64,000 bases of DNA from NCBI GenBank assembly GCA_033127725.1, contig AP026798.1:992001-1056000 (forward strand), given 5' to 3'. The notes under the pieces are model-generated. The model was not told the origin of the DNA. It saw nothing but the letters and a program-made list of their open reading frames with translations, and did not search any database. Below, piece by piece: positions 44,504 to 53,811 of this stretch (positions within the stretch are counted from its first letter, which is position 1; each line of letters begins with the position of its first letter). The stretch comes from Bombiscardovia nodaiensis. GTDB lineage: Bacteria; Actinomycetota; Actinomycetes; Actinomycetales; Bifidobacteriaceae. A program made the translations under genes and the position numbers.

Positions 44504-44983
44504 TTGAACACGGGATATTATATAGAAATCTGCGCTGCTGTTAATATTATCCTCAGTGCTCTTTGCGGATACCAGTTAACCTCAGCATACTCTTTTAGTG
44601 GAGATTTATATCCTATACTGCAAGGAACAGAAGGTCTTAACCCATTAAGTGAAGCTTGGTCGATCATTTCGATTCTTTCAACAAACCTATTCTCGAATTC
44701 CAAAGATGGTTCCAACAATGTTATTACCTTTTTGCCGTATTTTCTCATAGGAGTACTTGCTTTCATTTTGTTGTACTCTTCGTGGCAATATCTTGTTGAG
44801 ATGTCAGCTTTTGCTTCTTCCTTATCCGGTGAGGTCCGGATAAAGTTTGTCAAAAGAAGCGCGAGAATATTTACTCACCCTATCAAGGCCCCAAGCGTCA
44901 TTTTTTACATTCTTATTTGGGGCTTAACCATTTTCCTGTTGAGCGGTTATGCTACTAACATACTATCCAGCAAGATTGTATAA
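44504..44983 (+). CDS. Hypothetical membrane protein, AT-rich
   Basis: Not recognised. A 159-residue reading frame from a TTG (44504), with three hydrophobic segments near residues 8-26, 75-95 and 132-152 and a basic stretch (RIKFVKRSARIF) before the last. Base composition is clearly richer in AT than the flanking core genes and matches the neighbouring DUF4365 gene, with which it is convergent. No good ribosome-binding site precedes the TTG, so the true start, and whether the gene is complete, are unsure. Confidence 0.5.
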   Translation: MNTGYYIEICAAVNIILSALCGYQLTSAYSFSGDLYPILQGTEGLNPLSEAWSIISILSTNLFSNSKDGSNNVITFLPYFLIGVLAFILLYSSWQYLVEMSAFASSLSGEVRIKFVKRSARIFTHPIKAPSVIFYILIWGLTIFLLSGYATNILSSKIV

Positions 44984-45089
44984 ATCTATCACTATTCATA
45001 CGATTGTTCTGTAGTAATTCTTTTTCAAAGTCGTTGATTCTGAAACTCGTCTTCAACTAGTAAGTACATTGGTGCTGAGGATAAAATGT

Positions 45090-47951
45090 TTATTTTTCTT
45101 TGACTTTAATGGCGGTGAGTTGAATTTGAAGGGGATTCGTCACTTTTCTTAATATCTCGTTTCTGATCCATGCTGTTTGTTTTGAAAGATATTCACTTTC
45201 CTCTAAAATCGCGACTGCTATATTTTGTTGTTGTAAAAGTGTGCCGTGCTCTACTAACATGTGAAGCTCATGAATTTCGTAATCGTTAGAGTGGTCGTGC
45301 AAAATCAGTTGAGTCAGTGCTCTTGCTGCTGCGCCTGATCTATTTGTCTCTGGCATTGCAAGCAACATCATTAAAATCGGTACTTGTTGATGTAGATTAT
45401 TATGACCGATTATTCGAGCGGCTGAGTCGAATAATTGTTTGTCGATTGTTTCATTCAATATGTCTATTTTCTGAGTTTTTGTGCATGACAATGAGGCAGC
45501 AGCCTCGAATGCTACTTTTTGAGAATCGGTGTTCTCGTCTTGGAAAAGTTCACTATTGGTTTTTTCGTTTCGAGCAAACACCATTAGTGATTCTTTTAAC
45601 AGCTGTTTTGCGCTCACAGGAAGAGATTTGCCATAGGCTGCAATTAAGTTTAGAGCAGGTATCTTTGATTCAGGGAAAAAAGCTGGATTTTCCAAAATAG
45701 CTGCTACTTGATTCCAATCAACAGACTGGTGATATTTAAGTCCGACAGCAATGATGCTAAATATGGCAAGATTCTCTGTGCCATGAGATTTGACAGACAT
45801 TTTATTGTATTGTTCTATTCGGCTGTCTAAAAAGACAAAAGCATTTTTTGCTATGGCTTTGCTTTCACAACGTGTTAAAGCTTCTACATCTTTGATGCTC
45901 TGGATTAGAGTAAAGTCTCCGTTAGAAAGTTTCGCGTGACGGATTTGCTTATATTCCTCGTCCAATAATGACATTTGTCGTTCGTAAAAATTGCAAAGTG
46001 TTTTGCTATCCCTCCTTCGTATTAATTTTTTCAGAGTTTTAGTTTTCCAGAAATTTTGTGGAAACTGGCGAATTAACTGATAAAATTCTTGAGACGTTAA
46101 CTGGTTATTAATCGTTGGAAAGTGAACAAACCAGCCATGTATTTGTTTCTTACATGGTTGACTGGTACTGAGGTAACAGGCAGAAAGCACTTTCAAAATT
46201 TCTACAATATATATGAAAGTGGGTCGTACTTTCCTTGCCCATTCTTCGGGGCGCAGTATAGTTGACATACACCATTTAGCAATAGTGTCTGCTTTACTGC
46301 TGGTCATGCAATTGCTGGCTGCCTTGGCTAATGTCAAATCGTTAAATGCTGTGGATTGAGTTGATTTTGAGAGGTCTAAAGAGTTGGAGATTTTTTCCAT
46401 AAAGGAGCGAGTCATTTCAGACTTTGCAGAGTATAAGCCTTGTTGGAAATCACGATGATTTGCCGCTGACCTTAAATTTTCCAGGGCTATTTGCATATAT
46501 TTTTCGTCATGGTTAGACAGGGCTTCTGAAAAAAGTAATTTACCGAGCCTAGTTCGGTATCTTTTCCAATAGCTCCGATTACCTATTAGAGCTGATTGAA
46601 GTTCGAGAGTAACAAGCGTGTGCATATTTGCATAGTCTGTCGTTGATTTATCTTTAGTGAAGTTTTTAAACGAAGCATCTATAAGAGAATCTGCTATTGC
46701 TCGTTCTTGATTGCCTAGCCACCAATAAATTGGATTGTCACCATATTGGATTACATCACCTGTGTAATCGTGAGATTCTTTGGTACGCTCGTTGCTGGTG
46801 AGTATGAAATTTGCGTGGAACATCAACTCCATGCAAGCTCCCAGGAGGCCTAATGAAGTTAGGTCTTCGGGATAGCCTAGACAATATCGGGCGGCATCGG
46901 ATGAAGTTATTGTTGCTGCTTTTACTGCACCTAATTCGAACTGTATCCAAGCGCGCCAAGTTAGTAGCCACGCACGATCAATGTCAGTATAATCATCATA
47001 GGTTAATGCCGTATCCGCATAAGTTAAACAGTTTTCCCAGTCACCTTCATTTATCATCGTAATCAATTGAAGAATAGAAGAAGCAGCTCTTTCTTCTGGT
47101 AATCTTGAGGTCAATCTTAGTAATGAAATCTGGTCAGTGTTACTTTCTACCTTATACTCGTATAAAGCTTCGGCAGCGCGCCAGCACCAGTCATCAGAGG
47201 ACTTTGCTTCATTCTTTGTTAGTGGAACTGGTTGAGGTGGATTTACTTGCATTGCGGTTGATAATTCCTCCATTTCCCAGGACCACTCAACTCCGTATTC
47301 GTTACCATACGCTACCGAAGCAAGCGCTTCATAACCTTGCATATCCTTTGAGGGCTTGTTTACATGTGGGCTTACAGCCCTAGAAGCAAGAAGAGCATAT
47401 CGTATTCTTTCTTCCGATTTTAAATTGCCAATACCGTTCCATGCACTACCGCTCCATTCCTTCTTGGAGAATGGTAGACACGCAAATTCCGCAAGTTCAT
47501 CTTTGAATACAGTAGTAAGACAATGATCCTTACGAACTAAAACGCGAGGTTTTTTATGGCTTTTTTCGATTGCTTCGCTATCGATTTTTGCCCAATAAGC
47601 TTTGTTGCAGCTATCATCTAGCAATACGACAATATGATTTATTCTGCCGTTAGTCCAGGAGATAAGGTGATCGGTTGTGAATGGGAACCACCATCCTTCT
47701 ACTATGTCATTTACTTTGTGAGGCGACCTGAAGTATGAGCCTCCAGTTTTGACTTGTATGCCAAGCATTGAATAGGACGGAACTCTTTCACCGCTGACGG
47801 GCATTGCCCATATATCTGTGCCAAAGTCAATGTTACCGTGAGGCAACACGTACCATCCAAAATCACGAGACAATATATTTTCAACTGCCTGTTCACCTTT
47901 AGCTCCCTTTAAAAGGCTAGCGGGTAGTTTTACGCCTTTGTACTGTCTCAT
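45090..47951 (-). CDS. DUF4365 nuclease-like domain protein with long helical repeat region
   Basis: A 953-residue protein in strongly AT-rich DNA. Residues ~10-160 fit DUF4365, a PD-(D/E)xK-type nuclease-like fold: Glu20 in AKGEQAVENIL, Asp42/Asp46 in IDFGTDIW, and Gln66-Val-Lys68 in GIQVKTGG, then HLISW and HIVVLLDD. The remaining ~790 residues are all-helical with TPR/HEAT-like character (for example ARALTQLILHD and HMLVEHGTLLQQQNIAVAILE). No enzyme motif was found there. It starts at ATG 47951 with AAGGAC upstream. DUF4365 domains with large partner regions often occur in phage-defence loci; here it stands alone, convergent with a small membrane protein. Defence is inference. Confidence 0.75.
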   Translation of the reverse strand: MRQYKGVKLPASLLKGAKGEQAVENILSRDFGWYVLPHGNIDFGTDIWAMPVSGERVPSYSMLGIQVKTGGSYFRSPHKVNDIVEGWWFPFTTDHLISWTNGRINHIVVLLDDSCNKAYWAKIDSEAIEKSHKKPRVLVRKDHCLTTVFKDELAEFACLPFSKKEWSGSAWNGIGNLKSEERIRYALLASRAVSPHVNKPSKDMQGYEALASVAYGNEYGVEWSWEMEELSTAMQVNPPQPVPLTKNEAKSSDDWCWRAAEALYEYKVESNTDQISLLRLTSRLPEERAASSILQLITMINEGDWENCLTYADTALTYDDYTDIDRAWLLTWRAWIQFELGAVKAATITSSDAARYCLGYPEDLTSLGLLGACMELMFHANFILTSNERTKESHDYTGDVIQYGDNPIYWWLGNQERAIADSLIDASFKNFTKDKSTTDYANMHTLVTLELQSALIGNRSYWKRYRTRLGKLLFSEALSNHDEKYMQIALENLRSAANHRDFQQGLYSAKSEMTRSFMEKISNSLDLSKSTQSTAFNDLTLAKAASNCMTSSKADTIAKWCMSTILRPEEWARKVRPTFIYIVEILKVLSACYLSTSQPCKKQIHGWFVHFPTINNQLTSQEFYQLIRQFPQNFWKTKTLKKLIRRRDSKTLCNFYERQMSLLDEEYKQIRHAKLSNGDFTLIQSIKDVEALTRCESKAIAKNAFVFLDSRIEQYNKMSVKSHGTENLAIFSIIAVGLKYHQSVDWNQVAAILENPAFFPESKIPALNLIAAYGKSLPVSAKQLLKESLMVFARNEKTNSELFQDENTDSQKVAFEAAASLSCTKTQKIDILNETIDKQLFDSAARIIGHNNLHQQVPILMMLLAMPETNRSGAAARALTQLILHDHSNDYEIHELHMLVEHGTLLQQQNIAVAILEESEYLSKQTAWIRNEILRKVTNPLQIQLTAIKVKEK

Positions 47952-48076
47952 CCAATTGTCCTTTTTTTTGCGGTGATTCTTAATTTTTGTGATGGATCAT
48001 AGTGAGGTATATCTGCTATAGCCTCAAAAGCGAGAAGACTTATTGGTCGTATGATCAACTTTTCAAATGTCGCTAC

Positions 48077-48712
48077 TTATACAATCTGTGCGCGAATTAT
48101 AAGGTCAATAAAGTCCTCCAATTTTATAGTATAAGTGTCGTCTAGCCACTTCCTCACCAAGCCGAGCTTGCCGGCGGCGTAGAACTCGGTTAGGTAGTCT
48201 AGGTGAGTGGGGGAGAGGGATTGGCCGGTGGGGGTGCTGGCTAGGTAGAGGCGGATGGTGTCTTTGGCGAAATCGTTCATTCGGGAGACGAAGGCGGGGT
48301 CGCCGTGGGGGCCGAGGAGAACTTTGAAATACTCGGCGTCGGCCTGGGTGCGGGTTAGAAAGGCTTTGGTTTCGTCTCGTAGGGTTTCGAGCGGGGTTTG
48401 GTTGGTAAAGTGGGCGTCGACGAATTGCTCGCGTTCCTCCAAAAGGGAGTCTTCTATCTGGTCGCGTAGGTCGTAGAGGTTCTGGTAGTAGAGGTAGAAG
48501 GTGGCCCGGTTGTATCCTGCTAGGTCGGTTACCTGCTTGATAGTGATTTTCTCAATGGGTTCTTTCTCGTAGAGTTGCCAGAAGGCATCTTCCATGCGCT
48601 GGCGAGTTCGCTTGAGCCCAGTAATGATGGCGGCGCTCTTGTGCTTCGTGGTGTTGTTTACGCTTTCGACTACTAATATTTCGGAGCGCGAGCGCGAACT
48701 GGCAACTATCAA
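48077..48712 (-). pseudogene. TetR-family regulator, 5' end lost at a deletion junction
   Basis: TetR homology starts at about 48613 (GLKRTRQRMEDAFWQLYEKEPIEKITIKQV) and includes the DNA-binding NRATFYLYYQNLYDLRDQIE helices; the ligand domain continues to the stop. The segment further 5' in the frame is the antisense of an FtsX permease, not TetR sequence, and offers only a TTG at 48712; the first in-frame ATG is inside the HTH (48595). The native start is therefore gone. The truncated protein might still be made from the TTG. Confidence 0.75.
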
Positions 48713-48998
48713 AGTGCTAGGGTTCAGACGTGGCGAGGTTCATTCGTATGTGAATAAGGAAACGCTCGTGCTGACGCTTTTCGGTATTGCATTAGGTCTT
48801 CCGGCGGGGTGGGCGTTGACTTATCCGATGGTGGGCATGATGAAGATGCCGGGCATCCACCTTGAAGTGCGTACGAGCTTGTTGAGTTGGATATCTGTCG
48901 CAGTGCTGGCTTTGGCTTTTGCGCTCGCGGTTATGCTTATTACCAACCGCAGTTTGGATCGCATCGACATGGTTGAGTCTTTGAAGAGCCCGGAATAA
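48615..48998 (+). pseudogene. C-terminal fragment of an FtsX/MacB-type ABC permease
   Basis: About 125 residues matching the end of an FtsX-family permease: MMAALLCFVVLFTLSTTNISERERELATIKVLGFRR (split by the junction at its start), NKETLVLTLFGIALGLPAG, and a final helix before SLDRIDMVESLKSPE. The N-terminal helix, periplasmic domain and ATPase partner are missing. Its broken 5' end meets the broken 5' end of tetR, as expected from one deletion that removed the space between divergent tetR and an ABC operon. Confidence 0.85.
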
Positions 48999-49111
48999 GG
49001 GGCAACTGAGTTGCTGAAGCTGTAATTCAAAAGCCGAGTTCTTTGTATGCGAGTAGCGGCAGATGAACGGGAGAGCGTATGTGAGTCTTCATGAACTGGC
49101 CCGGCGTCGAC

Positions 49112-49894
49112 TTAGCTCTGGCTGATGGCTCGGGTGAAGCGCCACTGGGTTTCGCTCGATTGGGCTGGGGAGAACTGGTAGCCGTTTAGCTTGAATTGCT
49201 TGAGGTCTTCAAGATGGCTGAGGCGATTCTTGATGGCGAAGCGGGCCATGAGTCCGCGGGCTCGCTTGGCGTAGGCGCTGATAATTTTATAATCGCCCTG
49301 CTTGTTCTGGTCGAGGAAGATGGGCTGGATGATGGTCGCCCCGAGCTGGCGGGCTTGGATGACGTTGAAGTACTCGCCGGATGCCAGGTTGACCAGCGTC
49401 GGCTGTGGGGATGCGCTCAGCTCCTCTTGAAGTTGCCCGGTCAGCTTGTCCTTCCAAAAGTGGTAGAGGTTGGGACCCGCGCCGGTGGGCAGACGGGTGC
49501 TCATGTCGAGCCGGTAGGGCTGGATCAGGTCGAGTGGCCGCAGAATGCCGTACAAGCCGGACAGGATGCGCAGGTGCTCTTGCGCATATTCCAGGTCGGG
49601 TTCGCTAAAATCTCCTGCGCTCAGCCCCTCGTAAGCCTCGCCTTGAAAAGCCTGGATGGCCTGGCGACCAGGGCCGAGAGCGCAGTCTTTCTGCCAGTTC
49701 TGGAAGCGCTCAAGGTTGAGCTGAGCGAGCCCAGGACTAATGGACATCAGCTCTTGAATCTCGCCTAAACTGAGCTGCTGGCACTGGGCTACCAGCTGCG
49801 CCGCATCCTCAATCCATTGCGGCTGAGTGTAGCTGTTCGTGAGCAGGGGTGAGCTAAAATCCATACCTTTAGCTGGTGAGAGAAGGATAATCAT
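49112..49894 (-). CDS. yaaA: YaaA family peroxide-stress protein
   Basis: A 260-residue YaaA (DUF328) protein, which in E. coli limits free iron and oxidative DNA damage. Family landmarks: MIILLSPAKGMDF at the N-terminus, YEGLSAGDFSEPDLEYAQEHLRILSGLYGILRPLDLIQPYRLDMSTRL, LVNLASGEYFNVI and KIISAYAKRARGLMARFAI (each partial). ATG 49894 fits the family start exactly; the longer in-frame extension is unrelated. Positively charged grooves in this fold bind DNA. Confidence 0.9.
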   Translation of the reverse strand: MIILLSPAKGMDFSSPLLTNSYTQPQWIEDAAQLVAQCQQLSLGEIQELMSISPGLAQLNLERFQNWQKDCALGPGRQAIQAFQGEAYEGLSAGDFSEPDLEYAQEHLRILSGLYGILRPLDLIQPYRLDMSTRLPTGAGPNLYHFWKDKLTGQLQEELSASPQPTLVNLASGEYFNVIQARQLGATIIQPIFLDQNKQGDYKIISAYAKRARGLMARFAIKNRLSHLEDLKQFKLNGYQFSPAQSSETQWRFTRAISQS

Positions 49895-50126
49895 ATGTAC
49901 ATGGCCTAGCAGGTAAACAATAGTGGGCTTCTTCCAAACTGGCGTAAGGAAGGCAGTTACCATTCTAACCTGAGTGACCGCCTGGGTCAGCGACAGCTGC
50001 CCAGCTTTATGATGGTACAGTTGCTGGCGCGTGCCTTGTGCAGACTGCGCACTTTCATGGGTAGTGAGAAGTAAGCAGTAAGTATCGAGCAGGGGCTTTA
50101 CCACGATTGAGCAGGTGAAGAAGTGT

Positions 50127-50693
50127 TCAACCTTGCTCTGTGTGCTTGAAGCAGCTGACGACGTGGTCGTTTAGGACCCCAGTGGCCTGCAGGTAGGAGT
50201 AGACAATAGTGGTGCCCACAAACTTGAAGCCGCGCCGCCGTAGGTCGGTGCTCACCAGGTCGGAGAGGGGAGAGGAGCAGGGCACTTCCGCCTCGGTTTG
50301 CCAGTTGCCAATCTGGGGCTGGCCGTCAACAAAGGACCACAGGTAGTGGTCGAAAGAGCCTAGGTCATCTTGCACATGCATAAATGCTTGAGCGTTGGTA
50401 ACTGCGGCCCTGATTTTGAGCCTGTTGCGGATAATAGCGGGGTCCGCCAGTAGGGAGGTCAGCTTGCGGTCGCCGTAGCTGGCTATGCGCTGGTAGTCGA
50501 ATTGGTCGAAAGCGGCCCGAAAGGCCTCTCGCTTCTTCAAAATGAGTGACCAGCTCAGCCCGGCCTGCATACCCTCCAAGGTCAGCAGTTCAAAGAGCGC
50601 ACGCTCATCGTGTTGGGGCACGCCCCACTCCTGGTCGTGATAGTCCTGCTCCAGCGGGCTATGCGTAGCCCAAGCGCAACGCTGCAGTGTCAT
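50127..50693 (-). CDS. tag: DNA-3-methyladenine glycosylase I
   Basis: A 188-residue Tag glycosylase that removes 3-methyladenine from DNA. The start RCAWATHSPLEQDYHDQEWGVP contains the zinc Cys and the conserved E-W-G; LFELLTLEGMQAGLSWSLILKKREAFR, FKFVGTTIVYSYLQATGVLNDH and the closing HVVSCF supply the helix-hairpin-helix core and remaining zinc ligands (segments split). AAGGAG precedes ATG 50693. It is another base-repair gene in this window beside uvrB, polA and umuDC. Confidence 0.93.
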   Translation of the reverse strand: MTLQRCAWATHSPLEQDYHDQEWGVPQHDERALFELLTLEGMQAGLSWSLILKKREAFRAAFDQFDYQRIASYGDRKLTSLLADPAIIRNRLKIRAAVTNAQAFMHVQDDLGSFDHYLWSFVDGQPQIGNWQTEAEVPCSSPLSDLVSTDLRRRGFKFVGTTIVYSYLQATGVLNDHVVSCFKHTEQG

Positions 50694-51078
50694 GAACGTC
50701 CATCTCCTTGCTGTCGTGAGCTGCTGGCTCCTCGTTACTTCACTCGCTCATTCCAAACCGTGTTTCAGACGGCCCAGGGTAGCGCAAGACCTGCCTATTG
50801 AGCCATAGTAGCGGCAAACTCCGGTTTGTATAGGGGGTAAGCCCAGAGCATCGTGGTTTTTCCGAAACTAGGAAAATAGTTTCCTGGAGACCGAAAACGT
50901 TTGCCTGCCAGCCTGGAGTCCGAGCTGTGCTCAATGTGCCGTTTACCTCCTCAGCGTAGCTTGGTCGGAAGGGATTCCTTTGAAAGCTCAAATCAGGTAT
51001 CGTTAGAAAGTACAGGTCGAAGGCTTTGGCAGCAGTAGCAGAGCCTGAAAAGTCTTGTGATGTTCAAAGGAGAGACAC
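50694..51078. other. Intergenic region between tag and aldehyde dehydrogenase
   Basis: 385 bp between divergent genes. It holds an inverted repeat GAAACTA-6-TAGTTTC at 50864-50883 and, just after, a LacI-operator-like half palindrome GAAAACGTTTGC. These may be regulatory sites for the dehydrogenase gene. No convincing small gene or RNA was seen. Confidence 0.4.
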
Positions 51079-52452
51079 ATGACGTATCAAACAATCAACC
51101 CTTATACTAACCAGCTGGTCAAAACCTATCCAGACAGTAGCGATGACGACCTGGAGCGGGCGCTCAGCCTGGGCCATGGGCTCTACAAAAAATGGAGGCA
51201 GGAGCCGGCAGCTACGCGCTCGCAGAGTCTGCACACGATTGCCAGCAGTATGCGCAAGAAGAAGGATGAGCTCGCCCAGCTGATGACCCTGGAGATGGGC
51301 AAGAGAATCCAAGAGGCCGAGTTCGAGGTAGACCTGTGTGCAGACATAGCAGACTACTTTGCTGACGAATCTGAGAATTTCTTGAGGCCGACACCGCTGG
51401 TGACCAAGGCAGGCAAGGCGTATGTAGTCAAGCAGGCCATTGGTGTGCTGATGATGGTGGAGCCCTGGAACTTCCCCTACTACCAGATCATGAGGGTCTT
51501 CGCTCCCAACTATATGCTGGGCAACCCCATGATTTTGAAGCACGCCTCCAACGTGCCGGGCTGCGCGCAGGCCTTCGCCGATCTGGTCAGGGAAGCGGGT
51601 GCCCCAGAGGGCAGTATCACTAACCTCTTCCTCAACTATGACCAGGTAGATGCCGCGATTGCTGACAAGCGTCTAGCGGGTGTGGCCCTGACCGGGTCTG
51701 AACGGGGAGGCTCGTCCGTAGCTCAAACAGCTGGCAAGTACTTGAAGAAGTCAACTATGGAGTTGGGCGGCAACGACGTATTCATCGTGCTGGACGACGC
51801 TGACATGGACCTGGTTAAGCAGATGGCTCCCGGCGCTCGCTTGGGCAACGCTGGCCAGGTTTGCTGCGCTTCCAAGCGGTTTGTAGTGATGGATAACCTC
51901 TACGATGACTTCCTCTCCTCGATGGTTGAGGCCTTCCGCAAGCCCGAACCAGGGGACCCGGCGGACCCGGCTACGACTCTCGCCCCGCTCTCCTCTGTGG
52001 GCGCGCGCGACAAGCTCCAGGAGCAAGTCGATGCGGCTGTTGCGGCAGGAGCCCAGGTGGCAGTAGGCAATGAGCGTATTGATTCGCCGGGTGCCTTCTT
52101 CCGTCCCACTATCCTGACGGGCATTGACTCCAGCAATCCGGCATATGACCAGGAGATGTTCGGCCCAGTTGCCGCCGTGTACAAGGTGGGTAGCGAGCAG
52201 GAGGCCATTGACCTGGCCAACGACTCTAGCTACGGCTTGGGCAGTGTGGTCATGTCCCAGGATCCGGATAGGGCCGACCGTGTGGCGCGAGCCATCGAGA
52301 CAGGCATGGGCTTCATCAACGGCGGCTGGACTACAGCTCCCGAACTGCCCTTCGGCGGCGTGAAGAACTCCGGCTACGGTCGTGAACTCTATACCTACGG
52401 ATTCGACGCCTTCACCAACGAGCACTTGATTTTGAGCTACCAGCAAGATTAA
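51079..52452 (+). CDS. NAD(P)-dependent aldehyde dehydrogenase (succinate-semialdehyde type)
   Basis: A 457-residue aldehyde dehydrogenase close to GabD-like succinate-semialdehyde dehydrogenases. The catalytic Glu lies in TMELGGNDVFIV, the Cys in NAGQVCCASKRFVV, the NAD site in VALTGSERGGSSVAQTAGKYLKKS (partial), and the conserved Asn in MVEPWNFPYYQI. The C-terminus PFGGVKNSGYGRELYTYGFDAF is typical. A strong ribosome-binding site (AAAGGAGAG) precedes ATG 51079. No GABA-transaminase neighbour is present, so the substrate is uncertain. Confidence 0.9.
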   Translation: MTYQTINPYTNQLVKTYPDSSDDDLERALSLGHGLYKKWRQEPAATRSQSLHTIASSMRKKKDELAQLMTLEMGKRIQEAEFEVDLCADIADYFADESENFLRPTPLVTKAGKAYVVKQAIGVLMMVEPWNFPYYQIMRVFAPNYMLGNPMILKHASNVPGCAQAFADLVREAGAPEGSITNLFLNYDQVDAAIADKRLAGVALTGSERGGSSVAQTAGKYLKKSTMELGGNDVFIVLDDADMDLVKQMAPGARLGNAGQVCCASKRFVVMDNLYDDFLSSMVEAFRKPEPGDPADPATTLAPLSSVGARDKLQEQVDAAVAAGAQVAVGNERIDSPGAFFRPTILTGIDSSNPAYDQEMFGPVAAVYKVGSEQEAIDLANDSSYGLGSVVMSQDPDRADRVARAIETGMGFINGGWTTAPELPFGGVKNSGYGRELYTYGFDAFTNEHLILSYQQD

Positions 52453-52835
52453 GGCCTAGCAAAGTTGACCAGGTGGGGCAGTTGGCGTGTAGCTTCCTGC
52501 CCCGCCTCGCTCCGTCACTATGTGAGGCGGGAATGCAACAAACGCGCTGAACGTATCTGTCGTTACTTATAACAGCAAATAGTAGAAGAGTATCATTCAT
52601 ATGGCTGGTCTCTTTTCGGATGTGCTGCTCCAGGGGCGCGCATGTTCTTCTCAGGTGTGGTTGGCTGCCTCTTTTCAAGAAATACCATTGTCGACCCCAG
52701 TGACGCAGGCCTCTTCTTCCTGCAAACTGCCTAGGCGATGATCTATTGCGAGAGCTTGCATAACAGCTGACAAGTATGCTGCATACAGCAATATTTAGAC
52801 CCGGAACAGCCTAGTTGCCTGTGCGTCAGCGGTTT
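52453..52835. other. Intergenic region with terminator hairpin
   Basis: 383 bp. A hairpin CCCGCCTC-15-GAGGCGGG (52501-52531) without a T tract probably ends the dehydrogenase transcript. A short palindrome GTATGC-T-GCATAC lies at 52774-52786. The rest is AT-richer and shows no gene. Confidence 0.45.
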
Positions 52836-53795
52836 TTAGCTAGGGAATGCTTCAATCTCGTACCAGCTTGTGTCCTTATCTATCAGGTAGAACTTGTTGG
52901 ACCAGGAACAGACGAGAACGTCCATGCTTGCTTGCAGGCCGTTAGGGTAGGTCAGCAGGGTCTGTTGCACTTTATCTCTGCTCACACTGGCAATGTCGGA
53001 GCGCTGTGGATAGCGGTACAGGGAGACATGTTCATCGAGGGGTCTTCTGCGTCGGGTCCACTCTACTTCGAAAACGCTGAGCCTGGCCAGCCTGTTTTTG
53101 TACATAAGGAACGGGACTCCCCGCAATTCCAGCTCATCGTTGGCTGCCATGGGCTCACCTTGACCGCTGGTACTCCAGTTGTCGATTATCCAATCAGGGT
53201 ACGAAAGATACCAATAGCTGTGTCCGTCGTGATGACTGTAATAGACATCCATCACGTAGGTGGGGGAGTTGTGCCTTGCAAGGACCTTCAGGTGATCGTC
53301 AAAAACGGTCATGCCTGAATCTCCGGCTGTGTATTTACCGTAATCCGAGCTCTCGTCTACGGGGTCGTCATCTCTGACAGGATGTTCGTCGAAGTAAGGG
53401 GCCCAGATTGTTCCATCTTGGGCGACAGTAGGGCATGAAAGGGCATCTCCCATGTTCCCGCTAGATAAGACCTTCCCTTGCTCTGAGACGATCCACGCCG
53501 AATCTGCTAAGGGCTTGCCTTCCTCGTAGCAGGTTCTGGCTTTGCAGCCTAGCCAACGATTGCCTGGCATCGGCATGACAAAGCTGACATGACCTGGGAA
53601 TGCGCTAAAAGATATGGATTCACAGCTGCCATTCTTTTTGTACACTTGGCATTGCGTTCTTGTACCTTCCGCGTTCTGCCATATAAGCACTAGTCGCCCG
53701 TCGTAGGCGGTATGCGCTTCAGCGATGCTTGAGCCCTGAGCAGGTGCTTCAAGTGTTCTAACGAAAACCAATGATTCCGTATTTGTCGCGCCCAT
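52836..53795 (-). CDS. Hypothetical beta-rich protein, paralogue A, behind a poly-G tract
   Basis: A 319-residue protein of no recognised family, clearly paralogous to the protein at 56290 (shared blocks AYDGRLV, SFSAFPG, VAQDGTIWAPY, SDYGKYTAG, GMTVFDDHLKV, SHHDG, VSLYRYP, NKFYL). Repeated strand-rich units each with a short aromatic/Gly-Asp turn suggest a beta-propeller. No signal peptide. ATG 53795 follows a run of twelve G at four-base spacing, which would act as the ribosome-binding site. From an upstream GTG (53846) the frame also reads straight through the G tract, making translation tract-length dependent. Confidence 0.7.
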   Translation of the reverse strand: MGATNTESLVFVRTLEAPAQGSSIAEAHTAYDGRLVLIWQNAEGTRTQCQVYKKNGSCESISFSAFPGHVSFVMPMPGNRWLGCKARTCYEEGKPLADSAWIVSEQGKVLSSGNMGDALSCPTVAQDGTIWAPYFDEHPVRDDDPVDESSDYGKYTAGDSGMTVFDDHLKVLARHNSPTYVMDVYYSHHDGHSYWYLSYPDWIIDNWSTSGQGEPMAANDELELRGVPFLMYKNRLARLSVFEVEWTRRRRPLDEHVSLYRYPQRSDIASVSRDKVQQTLLTYPNGLQASMDVLVCSWSNKFYLIDKDTSWYEIEAFPS

Positions 53796-53799
53796 GCCG

Positions 53800-53811
53800 C
53801 CCCCCCCCCCC
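53800..53811 (-). repeat. Twelve-base poly-G tract before paralogue A
   Basis: Twelve C on the + strand (G on the coding strand) lie four bases before the ATG. Tracts of this length often slip during replication. Depending on the start used, a change in length would alter the ribosome-binding spacing or the reading frame. Because other homopolymers in this window look miscounted, the exact number is uncertain. Confidence 0.8.
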
